From Lotus japonicus (taxonomy: Eukaryota; Streptophyta; Magnoliopsida; Fabales; Fabaceae), in NCBI RefSeq assembly GCF_012489685.1, contig NC_080046.1, forward strand, positions 48,013,176 to 48,077,175: a stretch of 64,000 bases of DNA, given 5' to 3'. Both the position numbers and the translations under genes were made by a program. The notes beneath the pieces are model-generated. The model was not told the origin of the DNA and searched no databases. It was given only the letters and a program-made list of their open reading frames with translations. Position 1 is the stretch's first letter. Each line of letters begins with the position of its first letter. Below are positions 1 to 9,831 of the stretch, one piece after another.

Positions 1-253
1 AAGAAACATGCATATATAAGTAGGAAGAGAAGAAGAAGTGAAAAACAATAGTGAAATACAACAAATGGTATAATATGAAAAGAGATATAAAAAGTAAAAA
101 AAAAAAAGTGACAAGAGAGATGTCAACACAACGGATTGATTCAATTCATGTTTGTGGTAAAGTAAAATTTAAACTAATATATGGATTGGTTTTGCTTGTC
201 GTAAAGTAAAATATAAACCATGTCAAATTATGATATGTCTTTCAAATATGCAG

Positions 254-584
254 GCTGATGACTTCATATTCTTGTCAGAATCAGATTATGCCTGTGTTAG
301 AGAACATTTTCTGGTCATGGAGAAAACAATCCTGAGTATACCTCTCCCAGACCTTATGTGTCTTGTTCGGTATATCATAGTCTCTACTTCTACTCTCAAA
401 GATAAAAAAGGTAAAATTCTTATAGCTGGTTGTATGATTTTTCAAGTGTGACTATGTTGTGGGGAATGCACTAATTAGTTGCTAAAGCTACTGTGATTTA
501 AATACATTTAGATTTTTAATCAGTGCTGTTGTCTGACGATAAGTAATCTTTATTTATGCTGCAGGGATTGTGCCAAACTCATGA
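254..584 (+). CDS. 3'-terminal exons of an unidentified upstream gene (partial)
   Basis: Two candidate exons, 254-410 and 565-584, are bounded by good splice signals: an acceptor ending in CAG at 251-253, donor GT at 411, and an acceptor CAG at 562-564. They join in frame (phase 1) and give about 58 residues starting ADDFIFLSESDYACVREHF and ending KKGIVPNS before TGA at 582-584. The 5' part of the gene lies outside the window. I do not recognise the family and assign no function. The gene would converge on the minus-strand MoaE gene, with about 760 bp of UTR-like AT-rich sequence between the two stops. The splice model is an inference; the alternative is that this is chance coding in an intron. 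Confidence 0.4.
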
Positions 585-1345
585 AAATATGTTGCCCCGG
601 TCGCAATGCTGATGCTCTCAGAATCCAGCTAAATATCGTTCAATGCAGTCTGCAAGAACAGATTCAAATCTATCCCATATACAATGATTAGTTGTTACAA
701 TTGTCTGGTGCATTTTAGTTAGAGCACAACTTTCATGAATCTATTAGCTTCTGTTTGCATGTTCTTTCTAAAGTGTGAGATTAAAGTTTTGAATTGCTAT
801 GCACATATTGAGGGCATTCTGCCAGTACTCAGGAATCAAGAGTAGAGTTTGATGAGATGTTTGGAATGTGAAAAGTGGTGCAAGCATCTTTACAAGTACT
901 ACACTCATTTTCTTATAAATTGAGGTAAAAATGCATCCAAATTGCACTCAACTGGTATAAAAAACCATGCTAAATATTGTTGTCATTTTGTTCACAATAA
1001 AACTAAACTGGACAGGATTGGTTATTTTGTTATCTCAACAATATCTGGACCATTGCATGTATACTGTATTCTCTTAGCTTTCTCCCTTCCTATCTTTCCC
1101 CGACCATCTTTAGAAAATTCGCTACTTTTCTTAAGTTGCTGAGAAGCAGGGAGAAAAGTATAAGAGCAACATTGATGACATTATATCTCAAGAAATAGGC
1201 AAGGTTATTGCCTTCTAAGTTTAAATACAATCTTAATAACAGCAAAGAAAAGGGAATGGTGGAAGAGGGAGGTAATCTTTAAACTGATGTTAAATAACTG
1301 CAATCACCAGCTGGTATCTAGTATCTCTGATCCCTGGCATTGAAA
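585..1345. other. Intergenic / 3' UTR space between convergent genes
   Basis: AT-rich sequence with no coding signal beyond a short chance frame. It probably holds the 3' UTRs of the two convergent genes. Confidence 0.5.
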
Positions 1346-1918
1346 TTAGTCATGGCTACCTTCATTATCAACCCGAACCTTAGTCCCACAGCAGCGCTTT
1401 TTGCTATGGTCTTTAACTTCTGCCTTTTCCCCACTGCAAGCTACATCCTTGTTACCAAGCTCTGACCTCCTGTCTAGGAATTCAGAATTCTCCTTCCAAA
1501 CCTCTCCATTTGAATACACCTCCTTTTTCCAAATAGGAACTGTTGCTTTTAGCTCATCTATCAAATATTTGCATGCCTCTAGTGCATCAGCCCTGTGGAC
1601 AGATGAGACTGCAATGAAGACACTCGTTTCTCCTACAGGTACCGTGCCTAGGCGATGAGCAACAGCAATGGAATGCAGATTCCAGGATGCTCTCGCAGAT
1701 GAACAGACAGAATTGATACAACGAATCGCCATGGGAACATAAGCTTCATATATCAACTCCAAGACTGCTTTGCCTTCAAAGGTGTCGCGTGTCGTGCCTG
1801 AAAATGTAGCTATCGCACCAGCTTGCGGGGCACTGACATAATTCATATACTTGCCAACATCTATGGGATTTGGGGTTTCCAAGATTTCAACAAGATTCTT
1901 ATCATCTTCTGCAGCCAT
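1346..1918 (-). CDS. CNX6: Molybdopterin synthase catalytic (large) subunit, MoaE/MOCS2B/CNX6 type
   Basis: A single coding exon of 190 aa. The MoaE domain covers about residues 8-150. Visible family blocks are GAIATFSGTTRDTFEGK, LIYEAYVPMA, the IAVAHRLGTVPVGE core with its conserved Arg, and the C-terminal block ELKATVPIWKKEVY, which carries the lysines of the active site. In the family this subunit works with the small MOCS2A/CNX7 thiocarboxylate subunit in the cytosol to turn cPMP into molybdopterin for nitrate reductase, xanthine dehydrogenase, aldehyde oxidase and sulfite oxidase. The last ~40 residues form a polar, basic, Cys-containing tail not present in bacterial MoaE. The start is the ATG at 1918-1916, three bases after a CAG acceptor (1924-1922), so the 5' UTR probably contains an intron at 1922-2773. 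Length and motifs look intact. Confidence 0.93.
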   Translation of the reverse strand: MAAEDDKNLVEILETPNPIDVGKYMNYVSAPQAGAIATFSGTTRDTFEGKAVLELIYEAYVPMAIRCINSVCSSARASWNLHSIAVAHRLGTVPVGETSVFIAVSSVHRADALEACKYLIDELKATVPIWKKEVYSNGEVWKENSEFLDRRSELGNKDVACSGEKAEVKDHSKKRCCGTKVRVDNEGSHD

Positions 1919-2900
1919 TTTCTGCCAGATGTTCAGATAATATGCTGATGGAACAAAAATCTGGTGTTATCAGAGCTTTTTCTTCCCTCAAAGATTAAAT
2001 AGACAAGCCTATTAGTCCATCCTGCAAATTCATTATAGCCTCTTAGAGTTGCACAAGCACAAGGCATGATGAAGCTCATGAAATACTCGGTAATATAAAA
2101 TACCAAAAAGCAAACTAGAACAAAAGGGTCAACCCAGGGAAGCTTTCAGCTTAATTTGATGCTTAGCATATCATGATTTGTCAACATGAAAATGTAGATA
2201 ACATTTCAATACAAGAATTTATGAAAGTGCTCCCATTTACTAGGTACTGCATTCATAAATTTCACCAGATGATAATTCAAGTTTCCTTTGTTTAACTATA
2301 CATCATTTACCAAAGAGCAGAGCCACAAACTGTTTGATGGTTCAGCAGAGATTTTCATAACAAGAAAGACCAATTCACCCACTAATACAGTTTAAAAAAC
2401 AAAATCAAAGAACCCCAGATGAAAAACAGCCCCAAAAGGGGTTTAATTTAATTACTAGGAATTGAAAAATTAGAATCTGATGATAAATTGGTGAAATTTC
2501 CTCCTAATTCAATGGGGAGAAAACAAAACAGAAAAAGCATTGTTCAATTTCCAACCCCCAAAAAATCAGTATAGATTCACTCAGGTACCAGACAGTTGAA
2601 ATTAACAGTGGTTGGGTTGGAGATTCACACTACAGTTGAGCAAAGCAAGAACGTATAACTTATAAGCAACAACCTTAAAAATTACAAACCTTAAAAAAAG
2701 GAAAAACAAAGAACACTCGAGAATGAGAAAACAGAAAACAGAAACAAAGAAAAGCAAAGGAATGAGCAATTACCCGCGTTCAGCAGAGCAAAGAGTGTTG
2801 AGTTGACTGGTGATGGGAAAGAGGGAGTTGGGTTCTGATCATCTGATGGATGATGACGGCTCTCAACTCATATCAATATCACTCTGTGAGACTGTGACAA
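1919..2900 (-). promoter_or_regulatory. 5' leader of the MoaE gene with a probable 5'-UTR intron
   Basis: On the minus strand a donor (GCGG|GTAATT) lies at 2773 and the matching acceptor (CTGGCAG|AAA) ends at 1922, just before the start codon. This implies a ~850-bp intron inside the 5' UTR and a first non-coding exon from roughly 2774 to 2880. No coding frame explains this stretch. The transcription start is not determined. Confidence 0.5.
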
Positions 2901-3218
2901 ACAATTAAGATCAGCCGGTGGCTCTGATGCATAAGATTGAGTGAGACATACAGGATGAGAGGGATCAAAGGTGATAGAGGAAAATATTGTGGTCTCATAC
3001 TTGTTTACGGGCTTGGCCCATTTATTTCATAAGTATTATTCTGTCCAAATATTGTAGTTTCAAACAAATATTTTATTTTGACAAAAAAAAACATGTTACC
3101 ATATGTAGCCATGTAGGTCTCGATTCTTGTTTCATAAGTACTATAACATTGATTTCCAGGCTGTAATGCATCCTGTTATGTTTCTACAAGTATTATAACA
3201 TTGGTCTCCATTCTTAGT

Positions 3219-3415
3219 TTTTTTTTTTTTTCCTAAAGTGAAATGCTAATTTCATTAAGAAGCAAAAGCAACATCTACAAACAGGACCAACCAATTGAGG
3301 GGGATTATCCCACAACAAACAAGATGGAAAATCACAAGCTATAGAAGCTAAAGTGTGAGCAACTTTATTTGCATGATGGAAGGAGATGGATCGGAAGCTT
3401 CCGGCCAATGTTTTA
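3219..3415 (-). mobile_element. LINE remnant: C-terminal RNase H (RVT_3-like) fragment with poly(A)
   Basis: On the minus strand the frame reads AHDCKTLAGSFRSISF, then HHANKVAHTLASIA, then a tail rich in Cys and Phe. This is the end pattern of the plant RNase H-like domain found in non-LTR retrotransposons (ANKVAH-LA box). It is followed at the minus-strand 3' end by a run of A (T tract about 3219-3231), as expected for a LINE tail. The upstream catalytic portion is missing; the frame runs instead into sequence that is the antisense of the adjacent plus-strand fragment. Confidence 0.55.
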
Positions 3416-3424
3416 CAATCATGA

Positions 3425-3645
3425 GCCTCGAAGTCGCGAAAGTGGTGATAGAGAGTGATTCCTTGGAGGTGATTCAATTCATCAATGCTCCCCTTGATGT
3501 TTCCGATCAGATTATGGACTTAGCGCAATATATATGTCACTTGAAGGAGGACCATGGGTTGATGCAGTTCCAGTATGTGCATTGTGAGACTAATAAGCTT
3601 GCTGACTATTTAGCTCTAGTGGCTACTTGGTTTCCCTTTGTTTAG
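3425..3645 (+). mobile_element. LINE remnant: RNase H (RVT_3-like) fragment, plus strand
   Basis: The plus-strand frame reads EVAKVVIESDSLEVIQFIN, then a spacer, then FQYVHCETNKLADYLALVA and a stop at 3643-3645. The ESDS box and the (A/T)NKLAD box are the hallmark pair of the RNase H-like domain at the end of plant LINE polyproteins and of related host proteins. It lies back to back with the minus-strand fragment, so this is a rearranged remnant rather than one element. No start codon of its own is convincing. Confidence 0.55.
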
Positions 3646-3919
3646 CACTTGATAACCTCTCTATTTGGGGATTGTCACAAAATCAATACTGAAGATCATT
3701 TAGGGGCTGCTTCTAATATTCCTGTTTTTGCTCTTAAGTAGCGTTTTTTTATTTTGTTAGGGCTTAGCCCTTCAAAGTGAATATTGTAAGTTTAATTAGA
3801 AAAACAAACATAATTTCACTTCAAAATTTTCATTGTTATCAATGATTTTAACTTTTCATTTGATTGGTAAATAATAATCACTAATTAGTATGATGTAAAT
3901 GACTATTATATTATCAGGT

Positions 3920-4179
3920 TGGATATGTTTTTTAGTTTTTGTAATATTGGGGTGAACTGGACTTAGTTCTTTCAATTATTATTTTTTAGTTTCTAGTTTC
4001 CAATATTTATGAAATATGTGAAGTTAGTCATTGTGATATATTTTATGGCGGTTTTTAACCGCTTCTAATTTACAAAATCTGCCACATAATGAATAGATGA
4101 AACAAACTTCACATATTTCATTAATTTCAGGTTGAACATTATGAGATTTGTTGGATGGACTAAATTCAATATACCTTCA
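3920..4179. repeat. Foldback (inverted-repeat) element remnant adjoining the Helitron
   Basis: A perfect 17-bp inverted repeat, ATGAAATATGTGAAGTT at 4009-4025 and its complement at 4105-4121, encloses a second short palindrome (GCGGTTTTTAACCGC, about 4047-4061). Less perfect complementarity continues outward on both sides. This is the structure of a MITE-like foldback element. The right arm ends where the Helitron begins, so it may be truncated by that insertion. Function: none inferred. Confidence 0.5.
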
Positions 4180-4998
4180 TCTATCTATATACTTTAGAAA
4201 AGAGGAAGGCTGTGAGCCCCACCTCCATGACTTGGCACTCCAAGACCCACTCTCCACCACCCCCCTCTTTACATGACAAGTGTCACCTCCTAATTATTTT
4301 GGACCTCAATTGTAAAAGCCCAATTACGTATTTCAGTTTTTAGCTCATTAATCAAAGAATGGGGTTTTTCATTTTATGGTCTAATGACTCTTAATTTGTT
4401 TCCAAGCTTCTGATGCAAAAACAATAAAAACATAATAATTTTCACCTGTGCGTTTTAAATCAAATTGAATGCAAATTCTGTAAATGCATTGACCAAAACT
4501 TAATCAAAATAATAATTAAATGGTGTTGATTTGAACTATTCATTAGGCGGTGTAAAAGTGATATATAGTAGTAGAAGTTGAAGGAATATTGAGTAAATCA
4601 GTAAATGCATTGACCAATCATATTTATTGTTTTACGACCATTGATTCCAGATGTCGCATCCACGTTATTTGAATTGACGCAAAGCTGGTATTTACCTTAA
4701 CTAGCTCATCAAAATTAAATTCCATTAAAGGACCATGCTATTATGAATCAAAATAAGTCAATAATGAATCTGACCAAAATGATTTAAAAACAAAATTCAA
4801 GACTGATTTTGAATTTCTCCGTGCGTTGATTCAGGCCGCAGCAAATATGGTTGTCGACTGTCATTATTCTTTTTTTCTTCCATTTTAAGAATGGAGTAAC
4901 CCTAATTCTCAATTTCCTATATAAATAACCTCATGGTCATTCTTCAAATTCATCTTTTATTCCCACCAAGTATTACCTTTGAAGATTTCTTTGTTCTA

Positions 4999-6527
4999 AT
5001 GGCAATCGACGATCTCTCAACCATCGATGCCTCTAAAGAGAACTGGTGTATTGTCGCAAAGGTGAACCGGTTGTGGCTTAGTCCAAGCTTATATGGATCC
5101 AAGCTTCCATTTTCCATGGACATGATACTTATGGATGACAAGGTAAATCACTTTTCACATAAACTATCTTTTTTTACGTCCTTTTTGTTTAAATTATAAA
5201 TCCTTACGTTATCCTTTAATTGTATTTCAGGGTTGTAAAATACATGCTTCCGTTCGGAAGACTCTGATATACCGATTCCAATCTTTACTAAGTGAGGGTC
5301 GTGTATATCAGATTTCGTTCTTCGGCGTTGGAGAAAGAGGTCGTGATTTCCGACCGACCTCGCATCCTTTCAAAATCAACTTTGATATTCATACATCTGT
5401 GCGCTTGGTTCCCAACAAGACCATTGACTTGAACCCGTACAATTTTGTACCAATATCTGATATAATGTTCAAGGATCTTGATACGTATTTTCTGATAGGT
5501 ATGTGAGATTAATTTAGATTTAAATGCAAGACCATTGACTAGAGCCCGTACAATTATTTTAGATTTAAATGTGAGATTTGCTTCCACGTTAGTCTAAAAA
5601 AAACCAAGATTTGCTTCATTAAACACCAATTTCGTATTATTTATATTAAATGTGTTTAATCACAGTTTGACCTAGATATATTTTACGTTTAAAAATTGAT
5701 CTCCTAGATTTATCTTAAATTAAAAAAAAAAACCGAAAAAATAGAAGGAAATAGAGCAACCTGAATTAATCCCACCATTTTTTCTCAAATTCATGTTACC
5801 GCTAAACTGACGGAAGTTTTAAGTTTTAAATAAGGAATGATTTAAATATCACTTGCAAATCCTTATTTTGGTCAATGACCCGTTTAGATACACGGTTTGG
5901 TGTAATTTATCATTAAAAAATAAACAAGCCTAAATTGGTGTGAATCTTAAGCCTCTTTTTTTTTCCTTTTGTTTTTCAAAATTACTGATATGTTATTTGG
6001 ATTAATGTTTCTATGATTGTACAGATGTGATTGGAATTCTCACTGGTGCAAGTGCTGAACAAGAATTCGAAAAAGATGGTGGGAAGCAAAAAAGAATTAC
6101 GGTTGAACTTGATCAAGATGGGTACACCCAATATCATTCCTTATTCAAAGTTTCTGCGTGTTTAATTATTAAGTTTTTAAAAATTTATAATTTCTCATTT
6201 GTTTTGGTAGGGCTCGGATTGAATGCGCCTTTTTTGGAAAGTATGTCGATGAGGTCGTTGGTTACCTTGGATCTGCTGATGCAACCAATGCCGTTGTTGT
6301 TGTGAGTTGTGTCAAAGTCAAGCCCTTTAAAGGTATTTTAAGGTTTCATCTGGTGTCAAATCATTAAAGTACATGACAAATTTGTAAATGCAAACATTCA
6401 TAATTTGGATGCTACAGGTAAGACAAGTCTCCAAAATGTTTACGGAGCTACCAAGGTGATTTTTAATCCTCTCATAGAAGAAGCTGCCCCCTCCGAACTA
6501 GGTCAGTTCAGTTCTGAAGGGTTTTAA
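4999..6527 (+). CDS. Helitron-borne RPA70-like single-strand DNA-binding protein
   Basis: Five exons fit with GT-AG introns and continuous phase: 4999-5142, 5231-5498, 6025-6121, 6211-6332, 6418-6527, giving 246 aa from MAIDDLST to SSEGF-stop. An N-terminal OB fold (about residues 12-135) shows the block GCKIHASVRK and, after it, GRVYQISFFGV and HPFKINFDIHTSV, typical of the RPA70-like (DUF223) proteins of plant Helitrons. A second OB-like segment follows, with IECAFFGKYVDEVV and VVVSCVKVKPFKGK. These proteins are thought to bind single-stranded DNA during rolling-circle transposition in the nucleus. The last exon reads through to TAA at 6525; an alternative donor at 6502 would not join the downstream helicase in frame, so I treat RPA as a separate gene. 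Probably intact in itself. Confidence 0.7.
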
Positions 6528-6690
6528 TTTACTCCCCTTTTTTCTATTTAGATAAAATAAATTAGAAGAGAAGTTTAAAACTAACATAACACAATATAAA
6601 AATTTAGCTAAAATGGAGCTACCATATAACATGAGTTTATGATTAATATCATTTGAATTTAGTTCTTTACTCCTCAAATTAATTTTGCAG

Positions 6691-9395
6691 GTACCTTACT
6701 CCATGTGAAGCCGCGTGCAGAACATTCAAATATGATATTCATGATAGGTGGCCTCCAGTGTTGAGATTAGGATTTCATCTTCCAAACCAACAAAGTGTTT
6801 TATTCAAAGAGAATGACGATTTGGAAGTTGTGAAGGAAAACTCAACTAAAAAGAGCACTCAATTCTTGGCATGGATGGATGCCAACAAGAAGTACTCGGA
6901 GGGGAGAAATCTCACATATGCAGAATTTCCTTCCAAGTTTGTGTACAACAAAAAATCAACAATATGGATTCCTAGGAAAAGAGGCATTTCTCTTGGTCGC
7001 TTGCAATTTATTGCTCCTGGAATGGGAGAAAATTACTACATGCGTATTTTATTAAATAGGCAAAAAGGTTGTGACAGTTTTAAAAGCATAAGAACTGTAA
7101 AGGGTGTTGTTTATCCCACATTCCGCGATGCATGCGAAGCGATGGGATTACTGGAGGATGACCGAGAGTATGTTGATGCAATTTCAATTGCAAGTGAGTT
7201 TGGTTCCGGATCTCAACTAAGGAAATTATTTACCAGAATGCTGATGACAAACTTGATTTCTAGGCCACAAGAAGTTTGGAGAAAGTCTTGGACTCTTTTA
7301 AGTGATGGAATTTTATATGACAGAAGAAAATCACTCAACATTCCAGGTATTTCATCAAAATTATTTTTAAAGTCATAATTAGATATATTTTTTTTATCCC
7401 TTAAGAAGCAGTATGCATGTATTTTTTTAACATGTATAATTCTAGAACGTTGGAATAACTTGATTTCCGTATTTGTTTAACATATTATTGGAATAACTTG
7501 ATTTAACATGTATAGTCGTTCTGTGTTTAATGTCCAAAAGATAAAACTACTACCAGATTATAAAAATAATTCTAAATTGAAATTATCAAAATATGGTGAG
7601 TGTGATTAGGAATGTAACTTAAAGTTGTGTAAATTCATTTTCTTTCTCACCATGTAAAAAAAATCAAAATTGAAGCATTTAAATTAATTTTCTAATTTAA
7701 ATTATTTACCTTATTTCATTTAATTTCATTCAGATCTTCGTATAGAGGATGAAGAATTACAGAACTTATGTCTGATTGAGATTGAAAAAATATTGCAAGG
7801 CAATGGAAGGTCACTGAAGGAATATCCATGTTTACCATACCCTAAATTTTCAGAAATTCATAATTTTGAAAATAGATTCATTGCAGATGAGTTGAATTAT
7901 AATAGGGATGAAATGGTAAAGGTTCATGATGAATTGGTCGGTTCTCTTACTTCAAAGCAAGAGATTGTTTATAAGAATGTTTTGGATGCTGTTTTGTCTG
8001 ATAACGGTGGATTCTTTTTTCTATATGGTTTTGGAGGAACTGGAAAAACATTTGTCTGGAATACATTATCTGCTGCTTTGCGTTCAAGGGGCCTTATCGT
8101 CTTAAATGTCGCATCTAGCGGAATTGCATCGCTATTGTTACTTGGAGGTAGAACTGCTCATTCAAGGTTTTCTATTCCTATTTCAATAAATGAGATTTCA
8201 ACCTGTAATCTTCGTCACGGTTCCCCAAAAGCTGAATTATTGAAAAAAGCAAGCCTAATTATTTGGGATGAGGCACCTATGTTAAACAAACATTGTTTTG
8301 AAGCTTTAGACAGATCTCTTAATGACATTATGAAGACTCAGTTTACCCATGGTTATGACATTCCATTCGGAGGTAAAGTTGTGGTACTAGGAGGCGACTT
8401 TAGACAAATACTTCCAGTTATTTCCAAAGGAAGTCGTTCAGAAATTGTCGGTTCAGCTATCAATTCTTCATATTTGTGGAAGCATTGCAAGGTAATGAAG
8501 CTGACTATTAATATGAGATTGCAAAATGCTACATCGACTTCTTCAGCAGCAGAAATAAAAGAGTTTGCTGATTGGTTGCTTCAAGTGGGAGATGGTACAG
8601 TTAAAACGATTGATGAGGAAGAAACACTTATTGAGATTCCTCCAGATCTTCTTATTGAACAGTGTAAGGAACCGTTGCTTGAATTAGTTAATTTTGCATA
8701 TCCAAAACTTGCACATAATTTGCAAAAAAATTCATTCTTCCAAGAAAGAGCGATCCTTGCACCAACACTTGAATGTGTAGAGGAAATCAACAACTTTATG
8801 TTAGGAATGATTCCTGGTGATGAAACAGAATATTTGAGTTGTGATACTCCGTGCAAGTCAGACGAAGATTCGGGGTGTCAATGCAGAATGGTTTACATCT
8901 GAATTCTTAAATGATTTCAAATGCTCTGGAATTCCAAACCATGCAATTAAACTGAAAGCTGGTGTCCCTATCATGCTCATTCGAAACATAGACCAAGCTG
9001 CAGGGTTGTGTAATGACACTCGAATGATAGTCAATGCTTTGACTAAATATATAATTGTTGCTACTGTTTTAAATGGAAACAATATGGGTGAAATAACATT
9101 TATTCCAAGGATGAGTTTAACTCCATCTAATTCTGACATTCCATTCAAATTCCAGCGTAGACAATTTCCCGTTGCTCTATGTTTTGCAATGACTATAAAT
9201 AAAAGTCAGGGACAATCTTTATCTCATGTTGGACTGTATTTGCCAAGGCCTGTCTTTACTCACGGGCAGCTATATGTTGCACTTTCTAGAGTTAAATCTA
9301 GAAAAGGGTTGAAGATGCTTATCATAGATGACGAAGGAGTTGTATCAAACACTACACGCAACGTAGTGTATCAAGAAGTCTTTGATAATATTTGA
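6691..9395 (+). pseudogene. Helitron helicase (PIF1-like), N-terminally truncated and frameshifted
   Basis: Exon 6691-7346 begins in frame with YLTPCEAACRTFKYDIHDRW, the usual region just before the Helitron helicase domain. A phase-1 intron (7347-7733) leads to exon 7734 onward (DLRIEDEELQNLCLIEIEK). PIF1 helicase motifs follow: Walker A GFGGTGKT (about 8033), Walker B LIIWDEAPM (about 8257), the GGDFRQILPV block (about 8393), and later NKSQGQSLSHVG and YVALSRVKS. Around 8870-8876 the frame shifts by one base: the original frame ends at 8902, while the downstream frame carries on with NAEWFTSEFLNDFKCSGIPNH to 9395. The Rep nuclease part is missing upstream. No functional full helicase can be made. 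Confidence 0.85.
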
Positions 9396-9831
9396 CATGT
9401 TTATATTTGTATTAGTTACTGATTATCACACTAATAATTTTTTCTTCCTTTCTAGGTTCTATAGCACAAATATGCTTGATTGACAACAAGCTCTGTTATG
9501 ATGTCTTTAACATTAATCATGGATTACAAAGGCTATAGGGTTCATGTTGTTGTCATTGTTATGTTTATCTTATTTCAATTGTCATGTAATGCATTACTTA
9601 AAAATGTGTTTTTTATTACTATTTAAGTAATGACACTTTGAGGTATCTACAAACCTCATCGAATAAATATTTTTACTGTGGTCAATTCATCTACATGTTT
9701 GTGACATATGTTTTATTCCATATCTTTAATAATTACTCAAAAGAGACTAAACTAAGTTAAAAACACATTACTACTGATTTATCTTTATAATAAATTTAAT
9801 CGCTGTGCAACGCACGGGTAAAGAACACTAG

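Larger units (their letters stand above)
4180..9831 (+). mobile_element. Helitron (RPA plus PIF1-type helicase, no Rep domain)
   Basis: The 3' end is classic: a short hairpin with GTGC-AAC-GCAC (about 9805-9815), about ten bases, then CTAG at 9828-9831 followed by a host T. The 5' end is TC after A, either at 4180 or, equally well, at 4184 (the sequence is ATCTATCTATATAC). There are no inverted repeats or target duplication, as expected. Inside are an OB-fold RPA-like gene (4999-6527) and the C-terminal helicase part of a Helitron transposase (6691-9395), both on the plus strand. The Rep/HUH nuclease region expected in the RepHel protein is absent, and the helicase carries a frameshift, so the copy should be non-autonomous. 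The element type is firm; the exact 5' base is uncertain. Confidence 0.82.

Noticed and set aside
942..1142. 66-codon plus-strand open frame
   Set aside because: AT-rich, no family features, lies in the 3' UTR space between convergent genes.
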